This document shows, piece after piece, positions 1 to 8,671 of a stretch of DNA of 25,855 nucleotides (positions are counted from its first letter, which is position 1; every line of letters begins with the position of its first letter). The translations under genes and the position numbers were made by a program. The stretch spans positions 1 to 25,855 of the forward strand of contig JAYMTA010000632.1 in the NCBI GenBank assembly GCA_036897625.1. Reading direction: 5' to 3'. Source of the stretch: Pelargonium cotyledonis (lineage: Eukaryota > Streptophyta > Magnoliopsida > Geraniales > Geraniaceae). A model generated the notes under the pieces. It was not told the DNA's origin. It saw nothing but the letters and a program-made list of their open reading frames with translations, and made no database searches.

Positions 1-15
1 GTGCCACATGCGGGC

Positions 16-165
16 GATGGGGAGCCACAAGTTCGAGAGCCCGCCTCGTTGTGGCTGTTGCTCCCACGGAGATGGTGAGCCACCAGATCGAGACCGCCTC
101 GTCGTGGCTGTTGCTCACGCCGGAGATGGTGAGCCACCAGATCCAGATCTGCTGCTCAAGTTGGA
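16..165. repeat. 54-bp tandem minisatellite, about 2.7 copies
   Basis: Units start at 16, 71 and 125, each opening with GATGG(G/T)GAGCCAC. The first two run through a shared CCGCCTCGT.GTGGCTGTTGCTC block; the third breaks off near 165. The unit is a multiple of three, so an open frame crosses it, but that frame has no recognisable protein content and stops soon after at a poly-T run. I treat it as non-coding repeat. Confidence 0.75.
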
Positions 166-560
166 ATGAAGGTGAGAGAGAGAACGTAGGGGTGCAAGTG
201 AGGCTAGGTGGGAGAGAGAGAGCTGTGCTGATCTCAACTTCTTTTTTTTGTTTTTTTTGAACTTAGGGCTTGTTTGGCTAAAGGATGTTATTACATGGGG
301 ATAAAATGGTATTTCTACATCTTACTAACGGTCGTAACTGACAGATTCGTTAAATGTATAGCTTACTGGTGCTAACTAATAATTATAATAATTCACCATT
401 CCGCTCCTCTCCACGATCTCCTCCCACTCACACGCGCACACCGGCACGAGTACGAATCAAACGCTCCATTTCTATAACAAAAGAAAATTAAAAACAAAAA
501 ATCTGCAATTTTTATCCCCATGGAACAGAACAGAAACAGAGCAGAACCGAACCAGCAGTC
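166..560. other. spacer upstream of the TRM gene
   Basis: This stretch contains a GA-rich run, a poly-T tract near 240-259 and AT-rich DNA. GGGCTTGTTTGGC near 267 resembles the outer end of some plant DNA transposons, but I could not find a partner end. The proximal promoter of the next gene must lie here or just downstream; I see no clear TATA box. Confidence 0.4.
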
Positions 561-730
561 GAGTCCGTAATCGAAGAACAGCTCAGTCGGTGCCTCAATC
601 GAAACCAAATCTTTGTGATAGTACTGCCGGAACCAGATCTTTCGGAGCGGCGCGTGAGATCTCGTCCGTACGCTCCCAAACCGGCATGTCACCGCTCTCC
701 GCCCCCACCACCACCGACACTTCTCGCCAG

Positions 731-1482
731 GTACACATTCACTCCCCGGAGCTCCTCCGACTCTGTCTCTATCTTCCGATCTCTCTCTTTCTGCTCCCGG
801 CTCTTCGAATCTGATTCTATATTTGCTCTCGGTTTTTTCAGCTGCCGGTAACAGCTTTTTTCAATGGTGTTTACTTCTAGTTTCTGCTTTTCCTGGGTTC
901 AGTTCACTTTAATGCGACCTTTGATTTATGCGTATTTTTCGCTTGGTTTACGGATTTCTAATTGATTGTGCTTTTTACGGGGGTTTCGATCAGATTTTTT
1001 TTGGGGAAAATTGGGGGTTTCAAGTATTCGATAGTGATATTACTGTGTATCTGTCCAACTAGGTTCAATGTAGGCTGTTTCGAGGCTCTGATCAGTGCTC
1101 TCCTTTTTCTAAATCATTTTAATATTCTTTTTCTGTTCTGATCCTTTGAGTTTCATATAATATAATAAGACAATTGATGTGATATTTCATTGAAGAATAT
1201 GCTGTGATTTTTCTCTCTTTTCCCTGGAGAGGTCCCTATAGTCTCGTTTCCCTTTTCCAAGTCTTGTTGTGAACTGATTGGCTTTTTTCTGGGTTTCGAG
1301 GGACTGTTTTTTCTCTCTTTTTCTCTAGCCTGCTTGTCACTTGGAATTTTTATTCTTTTGCCATTATTTCATAAACTGGCTTGAATATCATTTCTGGGTT
1401 TGAGGTTAAAACTTGTAATTTCCATTTAAGAAAGTTTTTTTTTTTAAACATATATAATTCATTTCTATGGGTTATTTTGCAG
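731..1482 (+). other. probable 5'UTR intron of the TRM gene
   Basis: A pyrimidine-rich leader ends at CGCCAG|GTACAC (donor at 731). A T-rich tract followed by TTATTTTGCAG (acceptor ends at 1482) lies about 60 bases before the start codon. The stretch between is T-rich and has no coding content, as expected for a leader intron. Another AG at 1549-1550 sits after the proposed start codon, so choosing it would move the start to the ATG at 1558. The call is from splice signals only. Confidence 0.5.
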
Positions 1483-1490
1483 TTCAGGTT

Positions 1491-1526
1491 ATGTGGGATT
1501 ATTTAAGCATAGTCAATTGGGATTGA
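1491..1526 (+). CDS. short upstream ORF (11 codons) before the TRM start
   Basis: In the proposed second leader exon an ATG at 1491 opens an 11-codon frame that ends in TGA at 1526, only 16 bases before the main ATG at 1543. A uORF this close to the main start usually lowers or conditions translation of the main frame. Nothing shows that the peptide matters. The call depends on the leader exon starting at 1483. Confidence 0.35.
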   Translation: MWDYLSIVNWD

Positions 1527-1542
1527 TTTTCTGGGGTTTGTA

Positions 1543-4500
1543 ATGGCAGGTGTTGAAATGAATGGAATGCAGAACAGAAAAGTGCACAATATTGAGAAAC
1601 CCTTTCCTGGATGCTTGGGAAGAGTGGTGAACCTCTTTGATTTAAGCATAGGTGTTAATGGAAACAGGCTGCTAACAGACAAACCACATAGTGATGGTGA
1701 TTTTCTTCCTCCTCTTCTTTTCTTTTGTTGATTCAAAATATTGAGCTATTATCTTTTTTCTTGAGAGGTGTTACTTAGCTTTCTGTGCAACTTGGATTTG
1801 TTCTTTAGCTTCAACTGCACTCTGCTTCCTCTTTCCTTGTGAATTTTTGTGAGTATAGGAGATGATGTGTGGCATAAGCTGTAACAATTACACTCATTGT
1901 TATGTTAACTGCCTTCTATTGCATTAAGATTTGCCTTTTGAAGTCGGTTTATTATGCCCACTACAGGATTATTAGTTCATTCTCTTTAATTATAGATGCA
2001 TTTCTTTATTATTTGATATACTGTTTTCAGAAGTCATTCGGTATCTTGAACATGTATCGTTGAATTTACATCGCATATATCAGATGTAGATTTTATAAGA
2101 GCTGTGACAGGCTAATGAGGATTTTAGCTACTGGCTATCATGTTATTTGTCAGGGACCTGTTATCAACATATCATGAGCAGTTAGCAAAGTTGCATTATT
2201 TGTTTGTGCGGTGGCCGGTGGGTTTATGTTTTACATTGTATTTTATCCATCAGCTATAGACAGCACTGGTAGCTCATTTTGGTTATTTAATTATCAAATT
2301 TTAAGTTAGGAGTCCTTGTGGTTACTTATCTTTGACATCCTTTATTACAGCATCTTAAATATATATTTAAGCCAGCATTAATTGACATGCAGTTGGTTAC
2401 TTCTCAGGTTCCTCCCTCTCAAGAAGTCAGTCAGATGTTGCTAGGATGTTGAGTTCCCCCTTTGGAGATCAAATAGAGGAGAAACAGGTAATTATACTCA
2501 CAAGCTAGTGTCAAAGCAAAATTTGTTTTTTCATTATTTTTTATTACGTTGGAGTTTTATTGTCATATATTCTCATCCTTGTAGTATTTGTATGGGTGCA
2601 GATTGTATCAGAGTTAAGTAGAACTTCATATAACAAAACGAATGGAACGCCCATGAAGATGCTCATTGCCCAAGAACTGTCAAAAGAATGTGAGGCTAAG
2701 CATAACCCACCCAATCTAGTTGCCAAGTTGATGGGCCTTGATACCCTCCCACAACAGCAGTCTGATTTGGCTACAGTTAGAAGCCAGTCAAAAGGATATT
2801 CAAGGCGTAGTTTGAGTCATTCAAGTATACCTTCGGGATGTTGGCAGCAAGAAGATGGGTTTTTGGACAAGGGAATGCAAAGTGGATATTTGGAGCAGAA
2901 TGATTGTAGAGATGTTTATGAGATCTGGCAGAAATCTCAGAAGGCAAATTATGTCAGAGATAAATCACCACAGAAGCTAAGTTATTCTGAAAATATAAAT
3001 GAGAAGAAGATGGCTCTTGTTCGTCAGAAGTTCATGGAAGCAAAGCGTCTTGCTACTGATGAAAAACTCCGCCAGTCCAAAGAATTTCACGAAGCATTAG
3101 AGGTTTTAAGTTCCAATAAAGATTTGTTTCTTAAGTTTCTGCAAGAACCAAATTCTCTTTTTTCTCAGCATTTGTATGACATGCAGTCAATTCCACCACC
3201 TCCTGAGACAAAACGCATCACTGTTCTTAGACCTTCAAAACTGCTTGATGAAGAAAAGCTTGCTGGATCAGGGAAGAAGAGTGATAAACTGACTAAGAAA
3301 CCAGCCCAAGCAGGTCAAGTGACTGGGTGGGACTCAGGTTATCATTCTACATTTGCCAATCAGAATGCTGAAGAATATCCTTCACAACCAACTCGAATAG
3401 TAGTACTGAAGCCTACTCCTGGGAAGACTCATGACGTTAAGGCTCTGGTTTCCCCTCCACCTCCCCCAAGAATGATACAGGGAGAAGATTTATTTGAGGA
3501 ACCTGAAGATGAGGAAGCACGAGAATCAAGAGAAGTGGCAAAGGAGATTACACGACAGATGCGTGACAATTTTGTGGGTCATCGAAGGGACGAAACATTG
3601 CTCTCTTCTGTATTCTCCAATGGCTATATTGGTGATGAGAGTTCATTCAACAAATCAGATAATGAATACCTGGGGGATAATCTCAGTGATTCAGAAGTCA
3701 TGTCACCAACGTCTAGACATTCATGGGAGTATCTCAATAGATTTGGTAGTCCTTACTCTCCCTCTTCATTCAGCCGTGTATCATGTTCTCCAGAGTCGTC
3801 AGTTTGTAGAGAAGCCAAGAAGCGGCTTTCTGAGAGATGGGCCATGATGTCATCCAATGGGAGCTCTCAGGAACAGAGACATGCCCAGAGAAGCTCTAGT
3901 ACACTGGGAGAAATGCTTGCTCTTTCTGATTCAAAGAAATTGGTCGAATATGAGGAGGATGGTAATAGTAGGGAGCAGGAACCAAGGGGCTCAACTTCAA
4001 TCTTAAGTAGTAATATCGACAAGGAAGATGGTGCAGGTGATTCTCCTATAAATCTCTTAAGATCAAAATCCCTCCCTGTGTCTGCTACAGTATATAGTGC
4101 AAGGCTGAATGTTGAAGCCTCAGATCCCGAGGTTGGCAAATCAGTTGTTTCCAAGGAGCTCACAAAGTCAAAGAGTGTGAAATCATCATTAAGAGTTAAA
4201 GTTTCAAGTTTATTTTTCTCAAGGAATAAAAAATCAAGTACAGAAAAATCTAGTGAATTTCTATCTAAAGATGAATCTCAATCTTCCACTACTGGAGCAG
4301 CAGGATCTTCAGCACATCTGAATGGTACTGATGTATCTCCATTGAATAATGATGGTTGCCTTGAAGAGTGTTCGTCTCCTGGTATGTGCAATAAAGGTTC
4401 TCCAGATTTAATTGGCGTGGGACAAAAGCAAAGTATAATTTCGCAGGAGGTAGTCTTTCTTCTTTAATCTGAAACATATTCTTGTTCTTATTTATTTTAT

Positions 4501-5643
4501 ATTGGTTGTCATCATCAGTAAAGTGAGGGTATAATTTTAAAAAGGACATTGACTTGGAGTCATTGTTCAATATGATGATCTTCTTAGGAACTAAATTATG
4601 ATAATCGTTCACTTGTATCATTGACACTGGTGGTGCTGCACTATGGGATCCATAATTTTTTATTTTATTGTTATTTGATTGAAATAAATTATTAATCCGT
4701 AAATATCTTGACATCTTTCAGATGGGATTTTCTGTTGCAAAGCCTGTTGTGGCTAGTAATATAAATGAGAACCAAGACCAACCAAGCCCGATCTCAGTTT
4801 TGGAACAACGGTTTGAAGAGGATGACAACACGATTATGGGATCATCTGGCTGTATTAAGCCAGATCAGCAAGGTAAGCCTAATCAATTGTAGTCTTCCCA
4901 GTTTGCCTAATTCTTTTTTTTTTTTTAATCTCATTATTGAATAATCTTTAAATGCAACAGGAAGGCATGGGTCACTGCACCCAATACAGTCTAGCTTGAT
5001 TGACAAATCACCGCCTATAGGTTCCATTGCTCGAAAACTTTCGTTGGATGATTCTTGCACAGAAGCATCCTCTCCATACCCCCATGTTCCGTCCTTGGCT
5101 ACACCAGGGGCCATGGAGGAAGAACAAGAGTGGCTTGCCTCTGTCCAATCGCTACTATCAGCGGCTGCCCTTGACAGTGAGGTCCAGTTAGAGAAATGGC
5201 ACTCACCCGAAAGCCCATTGGATCCATTGTTGAGAGACAAGTATAGCAATCTGATGGAGGAGCCTATGCACGAGGGCAAGCGGAGGCAAAGGAGATCAAA
5301 CCGGAAGCTTGTGTTTGATTGTGTGAATGCAGCACTGGCGGAAGGCACGGGGTATGGGTCAAGGAGGGTGGTAGTGGAGGGGGCGGTGGCTGAGCGGGTG
5401 TGGGGCCGGATAAGGGAATGGTTAAATAATAGGGAGGGATGTAGTAGTTGTAGGAGGGAGGAGGAGGATGGTGGTGGGGACATGCAGAGCAGCAGCCTGG
5501 TGGTTGACAGAGTGGTGAGAAAAGAGTTGGTCGGAGGCGGGTGGTTTGAGCACATGAGAATGCAAGTAGATAATGTAGGGAAGGAAATAGAAGGGAAGTT
5601 GCTTCAAGAGCTAGTGGAAGAGGCTGTTAATGATTTGATTTGA
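1543..5643 (+). CDS. LONGIFOLIA/TRM-family protein with DUF4378 domain, 971 residues, 5 exons
   Basis: Exons are 1543-1696, 2408-2487, 2602-4449, 4722-4872 and 4961-5643; all junctions are GT..AG and the frame is kept, giving 971 residues. The N-terminus carries a conserved plant block (IEKPFPGCLGR.VNLFDL), then NGTPMKMLIAQELSKE and HNPPNLVAKLMGL (VAKLMGL at about 118-124), the usual N-terminal signature of TON1-recruiting-motif and LONGIFOLIA proteins. The middle is long, serine-rich and probably disordered, with proline runs (SPPPPPRM). The last 170 or so residues match DUF4378: RRSNRKLVFDCVNAAL, a WGRIREWL helix, VVRKELVGGGWFEHM, and an acidic helical end. Known family members bind cortical microtubules or recruit TON1/PP2A and shape cell elongation and division planes; that role here is inferred from family. 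The start is the first in-frame ATG, although an ATG at 1558 is also possible. A T-rich leader and uORF precede it. It is the only gene in its neighbourhood of this type. Confidence 0.88.
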
Positions 5644-6081
5644 TTTGGCACCTTCTATTTGGTTTCCATTTTCTTCGCCTCATTTACTTGTTTGTTGCAT
5701 CTCTATTCTAATATTTTCAACTATGATTTGTTCCTTCCTGCTGCACGCCCGAGCCCGTTCCCACGCCCGTGCCGATGATTACTAATATATTTTGTACATT
5801 TGTTGCTTCTACTTTCATTGTTTTTCAGTTACTGTTTTTTCATTCTTAAGAGAACACTATAAAAAATTGTAATTGTCGTTTAATTTCTTGGACTTTTTCT
5901 TTTTCAATAGGATTGGAACTGATGGGCTTTAGGTTTGAATCTCATTTGTTACACTTGATAGTAAAAAAAAAAAATGTTGTGATGGGTTGATAGGATCTAA
6001 CCTTAGTCGTTACACTTGTTGATAAAAAATAAATTGTGTTGGGTTAAAAGGAATGAGTTACACATTATTGAGTGTTTGGAT
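5644..6081. other. 3'UTR and spacer after the TRM gene
   Basis: The stop is followed by T-rich sequence typical of a plant 3'UTR. At about 5937-6050 there are two imperfect copies of a 57-bp unit; both contain GTTACACTTG followed by an A-rich run and a GTTG-rich segment ending in (A/T)AGG or AAGG. No coding content is seen. Confidence 0.5.
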
Positions 6082-6093
6082 TGTGTTGAGTTG
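6082..6093. repeat. left 12-bp target-site duplication of the LINE
   Basis: TGTGTTGAGTTG here is identical to 7773-7784. The two copies flank the minus-strand retroelement exactly, with a T-rich run (its complementary poly-A tail) next to this left copy. Confidence 0.8.
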
Positions 6094-7772
6094 TCTTTTT
6101 TCTTAACTGAAAAGATTGACTTTTATTAAACGAAAATAAAAATAGGAAACAAAACAGGAGACCAACAAAGCAAAAACAGCCCAACTAAAGATAACTAAAA
6201 GCGAAATAGAAAAAATAAGGTCAATCTTGGCCGATGCAACTCCTTATGTTGAGCACAAGGTGCCTAACATCAAATCAGGGGCATGAGGCGAGCCTGTTTT
6301 CCCCCCGATTTGTCCTACCAATGTCGGACTAGTTGGACTTTCCTCTCCTATGATGAATCAAACCGCTAGCTACACGTGATCCCGAAACCTGATTCTACCC
6401 CGAAAGTCGTGGACCTCCCCTACACCCTAGCCCAAGTGGGCTCGGGTCACCAAACCCGCCTTTGTCTGCCCATCAATAGGGCGGCCATCCTGCATTCTCA
6501 GCTAGCCGGACCCATCTACCGCCCAACCATCCTGAACTGCATCCCGACCAACCCCGTCCACCGACCGGCCATCTTTTTCGGACGCTATACCCTGTTTTCT
6601 CTTGAACACTACTAGTGCTCTCTGCCCCGTCTCCTAGGTCTCAACGTGAGTCGGGGTGACCAGGACATGTTCCACTGCCTCATCCAAAATCCACGGTTGA
6701 TCTGCTCCTAACTAGATCCACCTTGCTCCCATATGCCCTTTCTGGTCCAAGCCCTGCATTTGACTTGAGCATGACACAGTCCTTCTCAATGTGGCCCAGC
6801 CGGCCACACACATAGCAAAAATATGGGATCCGCTCGTACTGGAAGTAAAAATATGACTCCTAGCACTAGTCGTCGCCATCTTGGCCTTCCTCATAAGCGG
6901 CTTCCTAGTATCCAGGCGGACCCGAAACTGGGTATATGACCCCCACCGAACATGGAATTTTGTTGCATCCACCTAAACAAACTGACCGATAGCGCCACTC
7001 AAATCCACAAAAACCTATTCTATGAGATACCCCAGCGGGATACCCCTAACCTGCATGCACACGTCAAGCATATAGAGATCAACCTCAAACGAATTTGTCC
7101 CAACCCGGATCGGCTCAAGGACTAAAGCCTTCTCGTTGTACAACCACAGACCCTAGTCCGCAACTCTGGCAGCATCATCTAGATCGTAGAACTGAAACAC
7201 ATCCAAGTGCTCTTGTCCGGCTTCGGGGTGGGATCGAAGAGCTCTTTCGTCATCATCCCTTTACAGGGACGCCACAACCACAATGTGATCTGTTGCATGC
7301 TCCCCATATTCACTGGAGCATCCGGTAAGAAACGCCTAACAAAGTTGTACACAACCGGACGGTCCTTAATAATCTCTAGTTCCCCGATGATCTGGACCTC
7401 CTCTTCATTGACAGCCACCACTAGAGCCTCCATCCTTTTTCGCCATTTCCTGCACCTCCGACCCCATATATGTCTCACCACTACCCTCCGATCCCTCTCC
7501 CGCACCCTATTTCCCATTTTCGGCCGCCACGACCATTTTCCCCGTCATTTTCTCCATGAACTCAACACAATAGCCCATAAAATAAATAATATCAAAAGAA
7601 ATCGTCACCACCAATCCCAAACTCCAACGTGTCTCCCACTACATTCTCTGTAATCTCCTTAAAAAGCACGTACCCCTTTCTCTTGCAAACCCAAGCCGCC
7701 ACCAAAACCCTAAATCTAAGTTCTCACACTTGAGAGACACGCCCACAGTTTGAGAGTAAAATAAAAATAGGA
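6094..7772 (-). mobile_element. degenerate LINE-type retroelement, ORF1 only, minus strand
   Basis: The 1.68-kb insert is bounded by a perfect 12-bp duplication. Read on the minus strand it ends with GTTTAATAAAAGTC and an A-rich tail at 6094-6105, as in plant LINEs. Its coding part is ORF1-like. A DUF4283-type segment lies at about 7200-7420 (includes WRPCKG), and continues at about 7000-7190 with EKALVLEP..VG and a RGIPLGYL motif. RFRVRLDTRKPLMRK lies at about 6880-6930, and a perfect CX2CX4HX4C zinc knuckle (CYVCGRLGHIEKDC) at 6776-6817. The frame is broken several times by stops (for example before the LWLYNEK part) and by frameshifts, one of them between the RKPLMRK segment and the knuckle. 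No endonuclease or reverse transcriptase is seen between the knuckle and the tail, so ORF2 is missing. The insert is richer in GC than its surroundings. It is a dead copy; ORF1 of active elements binds RNA and aids retrotransposition. Confidence 0.85.
6482..6573. repeat. 42-bp tandem repeat inside the LINE
   Basis: Units at 6482-6523 and 6524-6565 each open with C(G/A)(G/A)CCATCCTG and close with CC(A/G)TC(T/C)ACCG; a third unit starts at 6566 (CGGCCATC). On the minus strand each unit gives 14 codons containing DG(R/W)..DG, so it looks like a repeated tail of the ORF1 protein. The middle unit now contains a stop. Confidence 0.6.
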
Positions 7773-7784
7773 TGTGTTGAGTTG
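7773..7784. repeat. right 12-bp target-site duplication of the LINE
   Basis: TGTGTTGAGTTG, identical to 6082-6093. It marks the 5' end of the minus-strand element. Confidence 0.8.
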
Positions 7785-7895
7785 AAATGAAAGAGATACC
7801 TCTTATCGTGTAACTCAATTAATTAAAAAAAAAGTTTTACAATAATAAAATATATAATATGTAGTATATGTCCAGTAATGTTTAGGCCTAGTTAG

Positions 7896-7910
7896 AGTAA
7901 GGGCCCATTG
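7896..7910. repeat. left 15-bp direct repeat flanking the RNase H relic
   Basis: AGTAAGGGCCCATTG here matches AGTAAGGGCTCATTG at 8334-8348 at 14 of 15 positions. The right copy begins directly after the stop codon of the RNase H-like frame. It could be a target-site duplication. The left copy contains GGGCCCA, a Site II (TGGGCC) element on either strand. Confidence 0.55.
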
Positions 7911-7916
7911 GTGTGA

Positions 7917-8333
7917 TTTGGAGGTGTTAGCAAGTTTCTGGGTTGGTGTAGTAGTAAAACAGCTGATCAGTTGTTTGCTCTGAAGCATGCTACTAGCTTG
8001 GGTGTTGATCTCAATTTGATGAGGTTTATTTTTGAAGTTGATGCTTTCAATATTATCTCGCTTACCCATTCTAGTGATATTTCTTCTCATCCGTTGCGTT
8101 CTCTGATCTTGGAGTGCAGGGATAATCTATCTCGGATTGAAGACCACCTTTTGCTGGCTGTTAAGCGCAGTGCCAATGGAGTTGCAGACTTCATGGCTAG
8201 TTTATGTTTTAATGGTTTTTCTAGTTCTAGTTTCATTTTACACCCGCCTGTGGCTGTTTTGAACAGGCTTCTCTCGAACTGTAATTTGACTTCATTTGCC
8301 GTTAATCGGCAATTTTTACCTCATGATAAATGA
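7917..8333 (+). pseudogene. RNase H-like (RVT_3) relic of a non-LTR retroelement
   Basis: A 138-codon open frame without its own start codon (it follows a TGA at 7914-7916). Its sequence follows the second half of the plant RVT_3 RNase H fold: ALKHATSLGVDL (helix), FEVDAFNIISL (strand with the conserved Asp), and VKRSANGVADFMA, the R..N..AD motif near the C-terminus. The usual glutamate is replaced in ADQLFALKHA, and the N-terminal strands with the first catalytic Asp are absent. It is therefore a truncated, probably inactive remnant, of the kind found at the end of LINE ORF2 or as free RNase H fragments in plant genomes. It runs in the opposite direction to the LINE beside it and lacks a poly-A tail, so the two are probably separate events. 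It lies upstream of the tRNase Z gene and is not spliced into it in any model I can see. Confidence 0.7.
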
Positions 8334-8372
8334 AGTAAGGGCTCATTGTTAGGCCCAGTTAAGCCCATAACA
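8334..8372 (+). promoter_or_regulatory. Site II-rich proximal promoter of the tRNase Z gene
   Basis: GGCCCA at 8352-8357 and AGCCCA at 8362-8367 (TGGGCC and TGGGCT on the other strand) lie about 300 bases before the start codon. Paired Site II elements are typical of plant promoters for growth-linked and RNA-processing genes, where TCP factors bind. A further GGGCCCA lies at 7901-7907 beyond the RNase H relic. Function is inferred from motif and position. Confidence 0.45.
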
Positions 8373-8502
8373 GAGTCCTAGGAGCTCGGCTGATCCTCCA
8401 CCATTCTCACCCGCCGATCTGAATCTTCCGGCGACGTGAAGTTCCAGTGACTTCACGACGTCTTCTTCAGCTTCGCTGTCTGTCTCAGAAACAGAAACAC
8501 AT

Positions 8503-8665
8503 GTATGCTTTTTGTTTGAACTGATTTACGACGTCAGGGAGCAAATATTTGTGATTGGTGGCTCCGGCGGACCACCGGCCAGCCCCATCATAACCACCGC
8601 CATCAAACTGGTGGATTTTTTTTAGAGTTTGTTCTAAAATATATATTTTCTGCTTTTGCTTACAG
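8503..8665 (+). other. probable 5'UTR intron of the tRNase Z gene
   Basis: A good acceptor, TTTGCTTACAG, ends at 8665, seven bases before the ATG at 8672. The best upstream donor is GTATGC at 8503, after a CT-rich leader. An ATG at 8501 overlaps the donor and would be split by splicing. The call rests on splice signals only. Confidence 0.45.
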
Positions 8666-8671
8666 TTGCTA

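Noticed and set aside
262-300. GGGCTTGTTTGGC as the end of a DNA transposon
   Set aside because: No inverted partner or target duplication was found within the next 600 bases.
4842-5555. 237-codon minus-strand open frame
   Set aside because: It is the antisense of the conserved DUF4378 exon of the TRM gene; the plus-strand reading is the one with family motifs.
7207-7653. 148-codon plus-strand open frame in the transposon region
   Set aside because: It is the antisense of the DUF4283 part of the LINE ORF1. The minus strand carries the recognisable motifs.
6055-7817. GAGTTACAC (from about 6055) and GTGTAACTC (from about 7809) as ends of an older element into which the LINE jumped
   Set aside because: The 9-bp match is short and both sites lie in AT-rich DNA. 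Without other copies I cannot separate this from chance.
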